The translations under genes were made by a program, and so were the position numbers. 64,000 nt of DNA from Methylophaga sp. OBS1 (GTDB lineage Bacteria > Pseudomonadota > Gammaproteobacteria > Nitrosococcales > Methylophagaceae). Every line of letters starts with the position of its first letter. The first letter of the stretch is position 1. The notes beneath the pieces were generated by a model. That model did no database searches. It saw nothing but the letters and a program-made list of their open reading frames with translations, and had not been told where the DNA came from. Shown one piece after another: positions 8,705 through 18,311 of this stretch. The stretch lies in NCBI RefSeq assembly GCF_026319365.1, contig NZ_JAPDMS010000002.1, positions 1-64,000 on the forward strand. Reading direction: 5' to 3'.

Positions 8705-9799
8705 ATGAAGCAAAGACCACCTGTTTTGGTCTTTGCCCAGAGTGGTCGTTTTATCGCAGAAGCAGCGGCCCTTGCCGGCTATCCGGTTCGGGTCGCTGAT
8801 TGTTTTTGTGACAGCGATACTCAGGCAGTCGCTGAAAAAATCACCCAGTTACCTGCCCTCGATCAACTGTCACAGTCACAATTACGGCAAGCATTAATTT
8901 CATTAAGCCAAAACGAACCCTGTTTACTGCTCTACGGAACCGGGATTGAACGCTTTTATCCCATTCTTGCAGACCTTCCGTCTCATATCACTGTCATTGG
9001 CAATACCCGGCAAACCATCTCACTACTGCGGCAGGCGCATCGCTTCTTTGCCCTGCTGGAACAGTTACAAATCCCCTATCCGCCCACCAGTCTCAGCAAG
9101 CCTACTGTAGAAAATCCTCTGCGAAAACGCCTGGATAGTGCCGGTGGAAGCGCGGTTTTTGCAGATAAAAGGCCTTTGAGCCCAGGGGAGTTCTACCAGC
9201 AGCAAATTACGGGCGAGACGCATTCAGTGTGTTTTATTGCTAATGGGCAGGACGTCACCATACTGGGCTGGAATCAACAGTTCAACCAATCTGAAAAGTT
9301 TGTTATTCAGCAAATCTGGCAGCGGGACGAGCCACCTGTTCATGCCCCTCAGTTATCGGCAATGTTGATCAAACTGGTGACAGCCAGTCGTCTGGTAGGC
9401 ATCAACAGTCTGGACTACCTTATTTCCACCGATGGTAATATTTATGTTCTTGAAATTAATCCAAGAATCAGTGCTTCTGTGACATTACTGCCAACTGCAG
9501 ACTGGCTTAAATGGCATATGGATAGCTGTCGGCATCAATCCTTACCGGATATCACCCTCATGTCGGACAATTTGCCGGTTCGCCTGATGCACTACTGCTA
9601 CGCCGATAGCAATCTGGTTGTGGTTGATGAGCCCATCTGGCCGGCTTGCTGTCATGATCTCCCAAATCCGGGTAGTTACATCAAGAAAGGCGAACCAATC
9701 TGTAGCCTTTTACTCGCTTCAGACTCAGCGCAGGCCTGCAATGATCAACTGATGGGCTGGCAGCAAAAGCTGTTAAAAAATTGTCTTAGAGTAGCTTGA
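8705..9799 (+). CDS. ATP-grasp protein of the H4MPT gene set (OrfY-like)
   Basis: Predicted ATP-dependent carboxylate-amine ligase of about 364 residues. The N-terminal half holds a Rossmann-like preATP region (VLVFAQSGRF). The C-terminal half ends the ATP-grasp fold with the metal-binding motif LEINPRISAS near residue 260. Proteins of this type are encoded in H4MPT clusters of methylotrophs and are presumed to act in cofactor synthesis, perhaps side-chain addition. The exact reaction is not known to me. It starts just after the mtdB stop. I chose ATG 8705, but an in-frame TTG at 8693 directly after the mtdB stop codon is also possible. It is the last gene of the operon. Confidence 0.75.
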   Translation: MKQRPPVLVFAQSGRFIAEAAALAGYPVRVADCFCDSDTQAVAEKITQLPALDQLSQSQLRQALISLSQNEPCLLLYGTGIERFYPILADLPSHITVIGNTRQTISLLRQAHRFFALLEQLQIPYPPTSLSKPTVENPLRKRLDSAGGSAVFADKRPLSPGEFYQQQITGETHSVCFIANGQDVTILGWNQQFNQSEKFVIQQIWQRDEPPVHAPQLSAMLIKLVTASRLVGINSLDYLISTDGNIYVLEINPRISASVTLLPTADWLKWHMDSCRHQSLPDITLMSDNLPVRLMHYCYADSNLVVVDEPIWPACCHDLPNPGSYIKKGEPICSLLLASDSAQACNDQLMGWQQKLLKNCLRVA

Positions 9800-9824
9800 A
9801 ATTGTCATCGTCTTTACCCATATT
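9796..9824 (+). promoter_or_regulatory. Candidate sigma-70 promoter for htpX
   Basis: TTGAAA (9796-9801) and CATATT (9819-9824) are separated by 17 bases, about 30 bases upstream of the htpX ATG. The -35 matches five of six consensus positions and the -10 four of six. Confidence 0.35.
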
Positions 9825-9854
9825 TAGCTCTGTTAAATCACTTAGGATTCAGCA

Positions 9855-10733
9855 ATGAAACGAATTATGCTTTTTGTTGGTACCAACCTTGCAGTGTTGC
9901 TGGTACTGAGTATGACCATGCGGCTACTGGGCATTGAGAGCCTGCTGGATGATCAGGGCGTTGGCCTGGATATGAATTCACTGCTGATCTATGCCGCCGT
10001 GCTCGGCTTCAGCGGTTCCTTTATTTCATTACTGATTTCCAAATGGACAGCCAAACGTCTGACCGGTGCCCAGGTTATTGAACAGCCCAAAAATGACACC
10101 GAGCGCTGGCTGCTAAGCACGGTCAGCAGACTGGCCAAGCAGGCTAATATCGGCATGCCGGAAGTCGCTGTATACCAGTCACCACAACCCAATGCCTTTG
10201 CTACCGGCGCCAACAGAAATAAAGCATTGGTCGCGGTCAGTACCGGGCTGATGCAGTCAATGACCCAGGATGAGGTCGAAGCGGTGCTGGCGCATGAAGT
10301 CAGTCACATCGCTAACGGCGATATGATTACCATGGCGCTTATCCAGGGTGTGGTGAATACCTTTGTGATTGTGCTGTCGCGGGTCATTGGTCACGTCGTC
10401 GACAGAACCATATTCAAAACGGAAAGCGGTCATGGTCCGGCTTTCTGGATCACCTCGATCATCGCCGAGCTGGTGCTGGCTTTCCTGGCCAGTATTATTG
10501 TGATGTGGTTCAGTCGCCAGCGTGAGTACCGTGCTGATGCCGGTGCTGCCAGCCTGGTCGGTGCCCCGAAGATGATTGCGGCGCTGCAGCGCCTGGCCGG
10601 CACGGCCGATGAACCATTACCGGATCAGTTACATGCTTTCGGTATTTCAGGGGGACGCGGCGGTCTGTCAGCTTTATTTATGACCCACCCACCATTGGAA
10701 GAGCGCATTAATGCCCTGCGCGGTGTACGCTAA
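9855..10733 (+). CDS. htpX: HtpX-type membrane zinc metalloprotease
   Basis: Inner-membrane M48 protease that removes damaged membrane proteins. It is 292 residues, the usual length. Two N-terminal membrane segments (about 4-24 and 37-57) precede the cytoplasmic zinc motif HEVSH near residue 146 ([13 protein letters not shown]). Two further hydrophobic segments follow at about 156-176 and 197-220. The third zinc ligand Glu is in [12 protein letters not shown]. The C-terminus carries [11 protein letters not shown], typical of HtpX. An AGGA ribosome-binding site precedes ATG 9855. It follows the H4MPT operon but has its own likely promoter, and a hairpin terminator follows directly. Confidence 0.95.
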   Translation: MKRIMLFVGTNLAVLLVLSMTMRLLGIESLLDDQGVGLDMNSLLIYAAVLGFSGSFISLLISKWTAKRLTGAQVIEQPKNDTERWLLSTVSRLAKQANIGMPEVAVYQSPQPNAFATGANRNKALVAVSTGLMQSMTQDEVEAVLAHEVSHIANGDMITMALIQGVVNTFVIVLSRVIGHVVDRTIFKTESGHGPAFWITSIIAELVLAFLASIIVMWFSRQREYRADAGAASLVGAPKMIAALQRLAGTADEPLPDQLHAFGISGGRGGLSALFMTHPPLEERINALRGVR

Positions 10734-10742
10734 ACTTGAAGA

Positions 10743-10766
10743 AGCCGGGATTATCCCGGCTTTTTT
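10743..10766 (+). terminator. Rho-independent terminator of htpX
   Basis: The stem GCCGGGA (10744-10750), loop TTA and TCCCGGC (10754-10760) is followed by six T. It lies 10 bases after the htpX stop. Confidence 0.92.
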
Positions 10767-10781
10767 ATTGCTATTGCTCAA

Positions 10782-12878
10782 TTACAAATCATCATCTTCA
10801 AAGTCGTAATCGAGTTTTTCTGAAGGCTCGTGGATGTAATATCCCTGAGCATAGTCGACACCCAATCGCCACAACAGGGCAAGACTGTTGGCATCGGAAA
10901 CAAACTCGGCAATGCAATGTTTACCCGCCTGTTTGGTCATTTCAATGATGGCTTTCACCGCAGCCTGATTCTCGCTATCGTGCGCCATATTCTCAACAAA
11001 GGTGCCATTGATTTTGACATAGTCAACATCAAGACTGCTCAGACTGTTCGAGAAGTCTACGCCGGAACCGAAGTGTTCCAGCCCAAATTCGCAGCCAATC
11101 TGTTTAAGTTTGGCAATGACCGCCTGAGACTGTTGCAGGTTATCCAGTGCGATGGTTTCACTGACTTCAAATACCACTGCATCGCAATCCACTTTGTGGG
11201 CTTCAAACGTCGCGACTAACCAATCGAAAAAGTCCCGGTCTCGCAAACTTTGTTCAGACAATTTGATAAAGAAACGGGTACGGGGATACTGCCGTCGGTG
11301 TTCGCTGAGGGTCTCCAGCGCCTGACGGATGATCCACTTATCTATTTCAGTCATCATGGCCAGCTGATGAGCCTGCTGGATAAATTCCTCCGCGCGTATC
11401 AATCGCGTTTCCATCAGCTCGAGTCTCAGCAGAACCTCGTAGAACTCCTGCTTATCACCATGCAGACTAACGATCGGCTGGAAGTGTAACTGGAATCTGT
11501 TTTCATCCAGTCCTTTGCGAAGTCGCTTCTGCCACTGCTCCACAGACTGGCTACCAGCCTGCTCGGTCTGTAGTTCTGCCTGATGCCGCTGAACCTGGTT
11601 ACCACCCCCTTTTTGCGCCTTGGTGCAGGCTTTATCGGCATTTTCAAGCACAGTCGCAATAGATGCCTCACTCTCTGTGATCCTAGCGATACCGATACTG
11701 CAATGCAGATCGATAGATTTTCCATTCACATGCGACACGTAGTCATTGATGGTTTTGAGGTAATCTGCCGCCCGCTGATCCACCATACTGTCATCATGAC
11801 TCGGAACAATAATAGTAAACACCTGATCACCATAGCGGCTCAGCGTTTCGCCTTCCTGCAGTGTCTTCCTGAGTAAATCTGCAACGCTTTTAATGATCAC
11901 ATCACTGGTACCGAGTCCTACCTGCTCCTTGATGGCTTGAAAGTCATCCAGTACCAAATAGAGTAACTCGGCGTCACCATTGCCTTCGGTGACCTGGGAG
12001 ATGGCATTTTCCATCTCATCCAGAAAACGTTTGCGGTTGTATAAGCCCGTTAAAAGGTCATGATCACGTAACAGTTTCAGTTGCGAATCATCGACTGTAG
12101 TTGCGCTCTTTGTTCCATCACGAATCACAACCTGGGTGCAGTCTTCTCCCTCGACCCGAGCATGACTGAATTCTATTTCCGCATTGAAGCCAGTGCCATC
12201 AGCCCGGACACAATTTGCCGAAATCGTAGCGGGGGGAGAGTCGGCCTGCTGAGCGAAGTCTCGAAACACCGCTTTGAACTTGTGGTGTTCATCGGCACTA
12301 ATCAGATCCAGGATCGGTAAGCCATCAACATCTTCAGGCTCTTCATACCCGAACAGATTCAGATAAGCCTGATTAACATAGATATGCATACCTTCATGCA
12401 TATACGCCACCGCATCACGTGAGCTTTCCAGCAGGGCTCTTGAGCGCTTTTCGCTCTCTCTTAATGCCCGCTCGTTACGACGGCCCAGGCGACGAATATA
12501 GAGGCTTTTTAACTCTCGGTTGGCTGCAAATTGTAACCGGCGATTATCACCAAAAACGAGCACATCCTGGGGACCACAATCATAGAACTGTTCTTCGCTA
12601 TTCTTATCATTAACAATGATGATACAAGGTAAGTCCTTACCCAGACGATGGATAAGCGAGACCACATCGGTGGCCGTCAAACTGGGTACACCATCCCGAC
12701 ATAACATCAGGTCCCAGGTTTGATTCGCCAGTAGCTGTTCCAGTTCAGCGGGTCGGTCTTCCCGGGCGGCACGGACAGCGTGGCCTGCACTGCGCAGTGT
12801 ATTGATCATCACTTCTGCATCAGTCAGGGAGTTATCCACGATCAGTAAGCGTAAAATGCCTTCTGCTCTAGCCACCAT
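10782..12878 (-). CDS. fimX: FimX-like c-di-GMP receptor (REC-PAS-GGDEF-EAL, degenerate)
   Basis: A 698-residue protein with a receiver-like domain (about 10-125), PAS (145-255), GGDEF (275-430) and EAL (445-690), the same order and length as FimX, the cytoplasmic c-di-GMP sensor of type IV pilus assembly. The signature residues are degenerate: GGDEF is replaced by YGDQVF, EAL by EVL (YEVLLRLE), the catalytic DDFG by EHFG and KID by KIN. The receiver site reads LCRDGVP, so the phospho-Asp seems lost. It should therefore bind rather than make or break c-di-GMP. It lies 9 bases after plsC, at the end of the glyQ-glyS-gmhB-plsC run. No pilus genes are in the window. Confidence 0.85.
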   Translation of the reverse strand: MVARAEGILRLLIVDNSLTDAEVMINTLRSAGHAVRAAREDRPAELEQLLANQTWDLMLCRDGVPSLTATDVVSLIHRLGKDLPCIIIVNDKNSEEQFYDCGPQDVLVFGDNRRLQFAANRELKSLYIRRLGRRNERALRESEKRSRALLESSRDAVAYMHEGMHIYVNQAYLNLFGYEEPEDVDGLPILDLISADEHHKFKAVFRDFAQQADSPPATISANCVRADGTGFNAEIEFSHARVEGEDCTQVVIRDGTKSATTVDDSQLKLLRDHDLLTGLYNRKRFLDEMENAISQVTEGNGDAELLYLVLDDFQAIKEQVGLGTSDVIIKSVADLLRKTLQEGETLSRYGDQVFTIIVPSHDDSMVDQRAADYLKTINDYVSHVNGKSIDLHCSIGIARITESEASIATVLENADKACTKAQKGGGNQVQRHQAELQTEQAGSQSVEQWQKRLRKGLDENRFQLHFQPIVSLHGDKQEFYEVLLRLELMETRLIRAEEFIQQAHQLAMMTEIDKWIIRQALETLSEHRRQYPRTRFFIKLSEQSLRDRDFFDWLVATFEAHKVDCDAVVFEVSETIALDNLQQSQAVIAKLKQIGCEFGLEHFGSGVDFSNSLSSLDVDYVKINGTFVENMAHDSENQAAVKAIIEMTKQAGKHCIAEFVSDANSLALLWRLGVDYAQGYYIHEPSEKLDYDFEDDDL

Positions 12879-12887
12879 GTCGACTCT

Positions 12888-13625
12888 CTATTGATTTTTG
12901 TCTTGCTGGAGTGGTTTTTTACCCTCCAGCTTGGTCATTTGTTGCTGCATCCATTCAAACAATTGCTGATTGAGTATGCCGGCATCCGCATTCGAAGTAT
13001 CTATTTTTTTACCAATCACCATCCTGATGGTACCCGGCTTTTTCAAAAAGCCGCGTTTAGGCCAGTAATGGCCGGCATCATGGGCAACCGGTATCACTGG
13101 GTAACCGGTGTCCACAGCCAATCTCGCCCCGCCAATACCAAATCTGCCCATACGGCCAGGCGCGACCCGCGTGCCTTCCGGAAACACGACGACCCAGGCA
13201 CCGGAAGATAGCCGGTCAAGGCCCTGCTCAATCACCTGACTCAGTGCTTTTCGTCCCGCTTTACGGTCAATGGCTATCGGGTTCAATGACGCCAGGCCCC
13301 AGCCGAAGAATGGAATCCACAACAATTCCCGCTTGAGCACCCAGACCTGGGGCGGAAAAACAGCCTGCAGGGCCAGGGTTTCCCACGCTGACTGATGCTT
13401 ACAGATAATAACCGCGGGTTCTTCACCAATGTGTTCTTTGCCCTCAACCTCAAGATGCAAATCACAGATTTTTGCCAGTAGCCAGATATTGAGCTTGGCC
13501 CACTGGCTGACCACGGCGTAACGCCACTTAAACGGAAGCGGCCAGAGCAGAACGCCCAGGCAGGAAAACACTACGGCGGTGATTGAATAAACGACAAAAA
13601 AGACCAGCGAACGCAGTAGGATCAT
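12888..13625 (-). CDS. plsC: 1-acyl-sn-glycerol-3-phosphate acyltransferase family protein
   Basis: Membrane enzyme that adds the second acyl chain in phospholipid synthesis. It is 245 residues. N-terminal hydrophobic segments (about 5-30) are followed by the acyltransferase motif KHQSAWETLAL, an H-x4-E variant of the usual H-x4-D, which I recall as common in this subfamily. The phosphate-binding motif FPEGTRVAPG (near 147) is intact, as is the block PVIPVAHD. The start overlaps the gmhB stop by four bases (ATGA), so the genes are translationally coupled. The C-terminal tail is lysine-rich. A role in lyso-lipid recycling rather than bulk synthesis cannot be excluded. Confidence 0.88.
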   Translation of the reverse strand: MILLRSLVFFVVYSITAVVFSCLGVLLWPLPFKWRYAVVSQWAKLNIWLLAKICDLHLEVEGKEHIGEEPAVIICKHQSAWETLALQAVFPPQVWVLKRELLWIPFFGWGLASLNPIAIDRKAGRKALSQVIEQGLDRLSSGAWVVVFPEGTRVAPGRMGRFGIGGARLAVDTGYPVIPVAHDAGHYWPKRGFLKKPGTIRMVIGKKIDTSNADAGILNQQLFEWMQQQMTKLEGKKPLQQDKNQ

Positions 13626-14164
13626 GGCAATGACGGCTCCAGCAGGGCACTGGCCACCGATGCCAGATCCTCATAGACTTCAACGCCATCAGGCAGGCCT
13701 TCGGCCAGAGTCCGTTCACCTTTGCCGGTTTTGACCAGAATCGGTCGCGCATTTGAAGCTATCGCGGCTTGAATATCCCGCAGCGAGTCACCGACAGCGG
13801 GCACATTATCCAGGTTCACCCGCAAACGATGCGCCAGATCCGTGAATGAACCATTGTGAGGCTTGCGACAACTGCAACCATCTTCAGGCCCATGCGGGCA
13901 ATATAATATCGCTTCAATCTTGCCGCCAACCTGAGCCAACATCCGTCGCATTTTGCTGTGTATCCGATTGAGGGTTTCCACATCCAGCAAACCACGGGCA
14001 ATACCGGATTGATTGGTAATCACCACAATCCGATACCCCGCGTAGTTGAGCCGCGCAATCGCTTCCAGACTGCCTTCGATGGGTTCCCACTCGGCCGGTG
14101 TTTTGATGAAATCATCCGAATCATGATTTATCACCCCATCCCGGTCCAGAATAATCAGCGACAT
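13622..14164 (-). CDS. gmhB: D-glycero-beta-D-manno-heptose-1,7-bisphosphate 7-phosphatase
   Basis: HAD-family phosphatase of ADP-heptose synthesis for the LPS inner core. It is 180 residues. HAD motif I is LDRDGVIN (residues 6-13), motif II is VVITNQSGIARG, and motif III/IV is around VGDSLRDIQAA. The Cys/His zinc loop CPHGPEDGCSCRKP (about 109-122) is diagnostic of GmhB. It starts four bases after glyS and overlaps plsC by four bases. The order glyS-gmhB-plsC is conserved in many Gammaproteobacteria. Confidence 0.93.
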   Translation of the reverse strand: MSLIILDRDGVINHDSDDFIKTPAEWEPIEGSLEAIARLNYAGYRIVVITNQSGIARGLLDVETLNRIHSKMRRMLAQVGGKIEAILYCPHGPEDGCSCRKPHNGSFTDLAHRLRVNLDNVPAVGDSLRDIQAAIASNARPILVKTGKGERTLAEGLPDGVEVYEDLASVASALLEPSLP

Positions 14165-14168
14165 AGTT

Positions 14169-16247
14169 CTACTCCTGCAGGCAGGAAATATCGGCCACGC
14201 CCAGGAACAAGGCCCGGGTCTGATTCAGTAAGGCCAGACGGTTTTGTCTAACCATTTCATCATCCGCCATAACCATGACATCGTCAAAGAAGCTGTCGAC
14301 AGTTTCGCGCATGCCGGCCAGATAGTTCAGCACGCCGGTGTAGTCGGCTTTTGCTGATAGCGGCGCGAGTTCGCGCTTGGCCTCACTGACTTTCTCAGCC
14401 AGGGCTTTTTCAGCAGCTTCCTGGAACAGGCTGTCTTTCACCTCTGGTTCAGCAGTTTCACTGTCGTTTTTACGCAGAATATTGCCGATACGTTTGTTGG
14501 CCGCCGCCAATGACTCGGCCTGCTCCAGCTTACGGAAAGCAGCCACCGCTTTCAGACGCTGCATAAAGTCGAGTGGCCGTGTGGGTCTCACGGTAAGCAC
14601 CGCTTCAAATTCGTCGGCTTTAAAGCCCTGCTCAAGTGCATAGCCGCGCAAGCGGTCAAAGAAATACTGCATAACCTGCTCGCTGACATCATTTTCCGAC
14701 AATGTGCCATCGAAACTGGCGGCCGCTTTGTCCAGTAGTCGGGTCAGGTCCAGATCCAGCGATTTTTCAATCATAATCCGCAGCACGCCCAGCGCAGCAC
14801 GACGCAGCGCAAACGGATCCTTAACACCGGATGGCGGCTGACCAATACCGAACAGACCGGTCAGGGTATCCAGCTTTTCTGCCAGACTGACGGCCTGGCC
14901 GGTGCGGGTGGCCGGCAGGTCATCACCGGCAAAGCGCGGTTGATACTGTTCATCCAGCGCTTCCGCAACTTCATTATCTTCACCATCAAGGCGCGCATAA
15001 TAGCGACCCATAATGCCCTGTAGTTCCGGGAATTCGCCCACCATTTCCGTCACCAAATCACACTTGGCCAGCTTGGCAGCACGTTCTGCCAGTTGCGGTT
15101 GACCATCAATCTGCGCCGCAATTTCTGCTGCCAGCGAGGCGACACGTTGCGATTTATCGTAAACCGTACCCAGCTTGTTCTGGAACACGATGGTTTTCAG
15201 CTGTTCCTGATGGTCGGCCAGCGCTCGCTTACGGTCAGTATCCCAGAAGAAAGCGGCATCGCTGAGTCGCGGCAGGATCACCCGTTCATTACCGGCGATC
15301 ACCTGTGCCGGATCCTGGCTGGCAATATTGCTGACGGTAATAAAATGTGGCAACAGCTTGCCGTCTTTGGCTTCGACCGCAAAGTATTTCTGGTGCCCTT
15401 CCATCGACGAAATTAACGCTTCCGGCGGCAGTTCCAGAAAACGCTGATCAAAATTGCCGGCCAGCGCCACCGGCCACTCCACCAGCCCAGTCACTTCCTC
15501 GAGCAGTTCCGGGTTGATGATGGCCGTGCCTTTAAGCTTGTCTGCCAGTTCTTTAACCTGACCTTCAATCGCCTCTTTACGGGCCTCGAAATCCACCATG
15601 ACGTGACCTTCGGTTTCCAGTTGCGGCGCATAAGTCATCGGCGAACTGACCCGGATAGGCTGTGGATAATGGAATCGGTGACCGCGGGTGAAACGGTCAG
15701 CAGTGACGCCCAGCAAATCCATGGGTACGATCTCATCGCCCAGCAACACAATCAGCCAGTGGACAGGGCGCACAAATTCACCCGGTAGATCTCCCCAACG
15801 CATCCGCTTGGGTATGGGTAGATCATTCAACGCCTGCTGGATAATCTCCGGCAGTAATTCTGCAGCGGTGGCACCGACCTGTTCCTGTTTGAATACCAGC
15901 CAGGCACCTTTGTCGGTTTTCATGGTATCGAGATCATCGACCTCGACGCCGCAGGATCCGGCAAAGCCGAGCAAGGCTTTGGTGGGGTTACCCTCCTCGT
16001 CGAAGGCGGCAGTCACTGCCGGACCGCGACGTTCAACAACACGATCGGGCTGTTTGGTCTGCAGTTTACTAATGACCAGCGCCAGTCGCCGTGGTGTCGC
16101 ATAGGGACGGATGTCGTTAAATGTCAGTTCCGCTTTTTTGAGGCCCTGCTCCACGCCCTGATGAAAAGCCTTGCTGAGTTTGGCGAGGGCTTTTGGCGGC
16201 AGTTCTTCGGTACCGAGTTCAATCAGCAGATCGTCAAAATCCTTCAT
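14169..16247 (-). CDS. glyS: Glycine--tRNA ligase beta subunit
   Basis: Beta subunit of the heterotetrameric bacterial glycyl-tRNA synthetase, needed for tRNA recognition. It is 692 residues, normal for the family. The N-terminus ([15 protein letters not shown]) is the standard start. GHRFHYP near 183 and the EGHQKYFAV segment are well conserved. The start codon overlaps the glyQ stop (ATGA, 16244-16247), giving translational coupling for a 1:1 complex. Confidence 0.97.
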   Translation of the reverse strand: MKDFDDLLIELGTEELPPKALAKLSKAFHQGVEQGLKKAELTFNDIRPYATPRRLALVISKLQTKQPDRVVERRGPAVTAAFDEEGNPTKALLGFAGSCGVEVDDLDTMKTDKGAWLVFKQEQVGATAAELLPEIIQQALNDLPIPKRMRWGDLPGEFVRPVHWLIVLLGDEIVPMDLLGVTADRFTRGHRFHYPQPIRVSSPMTYAPQLETEGHVMVDFEARKEAIEGQVKELADKLKGTAIINPELLEEVTGLVEWPVALAGNFDQRFLELPPEALISSMEGHQKYFAVEAKDGKLLPHFITVSNIASQDPAQVIAGNERVILPRLSDAAFFWDTDRKRALADHQEQLKTIVFQNKLGTVYDKSQRVASLAAEIAAQIDGQPQLAERAAKLAKCDLVTEMVGEFPELQGIMGRYYARLDGEDNEVAEALDEQYQPRFAGDDLPATRTGQAVSLAEKLDTLTGLFGIGQPPSGVKDPFALRRAALGVLRIMIEKSLDLDLTRLLDKAAASFDGTLSENDVSEQVMQYFFDRLRGYALEQGFKADEFEAVLTVRPTRPLDFMQRLKAVAAFRKLEQAESLAAANKRIGNILRKNDSETAEPEVKDSLFQEAAEKALAEKVSEAKRELAPLSAKADYTGVLNYLAGMRETVDSFFDDVMVMADDEMVRQNRLALLNQTRALFLGVADISCLQE

Positions 16248-17182
16248 GACTGTGCCTCCGCTTCGGCTGCCTGCACCATCGGGAAGCCCAATGCTTCACG
16301 GCGATCGTAATAGGCTTGGGCCACAGCCCGGGCAAGCGTTCTGACGCGCAGAATGAAGCGCTGTCTTTCGGTGACCGAGATCGCTTTACGCGCATCCAGC
16401 ATGTTGAAGGTGTGAGAGGCTTTCAGCACCAGTTCATAAGCTGGCAACGGCAGGCCGGCTTCAATCATTCGTTGACTCTCGCGTTCGCAGGTATCAAAGC
16501 TATGGAACAGGCTTTCTACATCGGCCTGTTCGAAGTTGTAGGCGGACATTTCGACTTCGTTCTGATGGAAAACATCGCCATAGCTGACGGTGCCCATTGG
16601 ACCGTCAGCCCAAATCAGGTCATAGACACTGCTGACGCCCTGTAGATACATGGCGATCCGCTCCAGACCATAAGTAATCTCACCGGTGACCGGACGGCAT
16701 TCGAGGCCACCGACCTGCTGGAAATAGGTGAACTGCGTGACTTCCATGCCGTTGAGCCAGACCTCCCAGCCCAGTCCCCAGGCGCCGAGGGTCGGCGACT
16801 CCCAGTTATCCTCGACAAAGCGGATGTCATGCACAGAGGTATCGATACCCAACATTTCCAGCGAACCGAGGTACAGCTCCTGAATATTCAACGGTGACGG
16901 TTTCAGCACGACCTGAAACTGGTAGTAATGCTGCAGACGGTTGGGATTTTCGCCGTAGCGGCCATCTGTAGGGCGGCGTGAGGGTTGAACATAGGCCGCA
17001 CTCCAGGGCTCAGGACCGATAGCGCGCAGAAAGGTCGCCGGATGGAAGGTGCCGGCACCCACTTCCATGTCGTAGGGTTGCAACAGCACGCAACCTTGCT
17101 CAGCCCAGTACTGTTGCAGTCTCAGGATAAGCTCCTGAAAGGTTCTCGGCGTCTCCGCCTTCATCACCGCTTTATTCGTCAT
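16244..17182 (-). CDS. glyQ: Glycine--tRNA ligase alpha subunit
   Basis: Catalytic alpha subunit of glycyl-tRNA synthetase, about 312 residues. [18 protein letters not shown] followed by [13 protein letters not shown] is the invariant N-terminus, and [19 protein letters not shown] follows. I chose ATG 17182 ([12 protein letters not shown]). An internal ATG at 17161 would give MKAETP and also fits. Longer in-frame versions up to 17263 are not supported by family length. It is first in the glyQ-glyS-gmhB-plsC-fimX run and divergent from gshB, so its promoter lies in 17183-17363. Confidence 0.96.
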   Translation of the reverse strand: MTNKAVMKAETPRTFQELILRLQQYWAEQGCVLLQPYDMEVGAGTFHPATFLRAIGPEPWSAAYVQPSRRPTDGRYGENPNRLQHYYQFQVVLKPSPLNIQELYLGSLEMLGIDTSVHDIRFVEDNWESPTLGAWGLGWEVWLNGMEVTQFTYFQQVGGLECRPVTGEITYGLERIAMYLQGVSSVYDLIWADGPMGTVSYGDVFHQNEVEMSAYNFEQADVESLFHSFDTCERESQRMIEAGLPLPAYELVLKASHTFNMLDARKAISVTERQRFILRVRTLARAVAQAYYDRREALGFPMVQAAEAEAQS

Positions 17183-17363
17183 TAGCTCGATATCATTATT
17201 CAAAGTCAAAACCCCTGCGATTATAGCGAATCCCATGCCCGCTTGTAGAGACGCATCATGCAATCATCCGCTGCCCAGTGTTTAGAGGCTATGCAAAATC
17301 TGCGGTCAAATCAGGCTTTCAGGTACAATGGGCTGTCTTTTCACAGCGTACACAGAGTGGGAT

Positions 17364-18311
17364 ATGCAACGTACCGTCGGTATCGTTATGGATCCGGTCT
17401 CCCGGATCAATATCAAGAAAGATAGTAGTTTTGCGATGTTACTGGCCGCCCAGGAGCGGGGCTGGCAAATCCTGTACATGGAACAACAGGATTTGTTTCT
17501 GCGTGACGGCAAGGTCTTTGCCGAAATGCGACCACTGAAAGTATTTGAAAATCCGGATAAATGGTTTGAGCTGGGTGCCAGCGAGACCCGGCCGGTCACC
17601 GATCTGGAGGCCATCCTGATGCGAAAGGATCCGCCTTTCGACATGGAATACGTATATAGCACCTATCTGCTGGAACAGGCACAGGCGTCCGGGGTGCTGA
17701 TCGTCAATGACCCACAGAGCCTGCGCGATGCCAATGAAAAACTGTTCACTGCCTGGTTCCCACAATGCTGCCCACCGACCCTGGTCAGCCGCCATAAGCA
17801 CCTGATCCGAGCATTTCAGCAGGAACATGGCGATATCATTCTGAAACCGCTGGATGGCATGGGCGGTGCCTCAATATTCCGGATTAACCGTGACGATCCC
17901 AATTTCTCCGTTATTGTTGAAACACTGAGTGATCATGGCCGCAAATCGGTGATGGCGCAGAAATATTTACCTGAAATCAAAGACGGTGATAAACGCATTC
18001 TGTTGATAGACGGCGAACCGGTACCCTATGCGCTGGCAAGGATTCCGGCTATGGGCGAAACCCGCGGTAATCTTGCTGCCGGCGGCCGAGCTGAAGGCCG
18101 TCCCCTCAGTGAGCGGGATCGCTGGATTTGTCAGCAGGTAGGAGACAAATTGCGCGAAAAAGGTCTGATTTTTGTGGGTTTGGATGTGATCGGCGATTAC
18201 CTCACCGAAATCAATGTCACCAGCCCGACCTGCATCCGTGAACTCGACCGTGAATTCGGGCTCAATATCGGTGCCGACTTAATGACTGCCATTGAACAAA
18301 GACTGCCATGA
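17364..18311 (+). CDS. gshB: Glutathione synthase
   Basis: Joins gamma-glutamylcysteine and glycine with ATP. It is about 315 residues. The N-terminus VGIVMDPVSRINIKKDSS is the conserved GshB start, and MRKDPPFDMEYVYSTYLLE is a family signature. The ATP-grasp part has ILKPLDGMGGASIF (about 164-177), the flexible loop RGNLAAGGRAEG, and the metal ligands TEINVTSPTC near the C-terminus. I chose ATG 17364 because it aligns with the family start and has a GAGTGGG-like ribosome-binding site; the upstream in-frame extension lacks support. It overlaps apbE by four bases. The methylotroph setting suggests glutathione may also serve formaldehyde detoxification, but that is speculation. Confidence 0.96.
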   Translation: MQRTVGIVMDPVSRINIKKDSSFAMLLAAQERGWQILYMEQQDLFLRDGKVFAEMRPLKVFENPDKWFELGASETRPVTDLEAILMRKDPPFDMEYVYSTYLLEQAQASGVLIVNDPQSLRDANEKLFTAWFPQCCPPTLVSRHKHLIRAFQQEHGDIILKPLDGMGGASIFRINRDDPNFSVIVETLSDHGRKSVMAQKYLPEIKDGDKRILLIDGEPVPYALARIPAMGETRGNLAAGGRAEGRPLSERDRWICQQVGDKLREKGLIFVGLDVIGDYLTEINVTSPTCIRELDREFGLNIGADLMTAIEQRLP

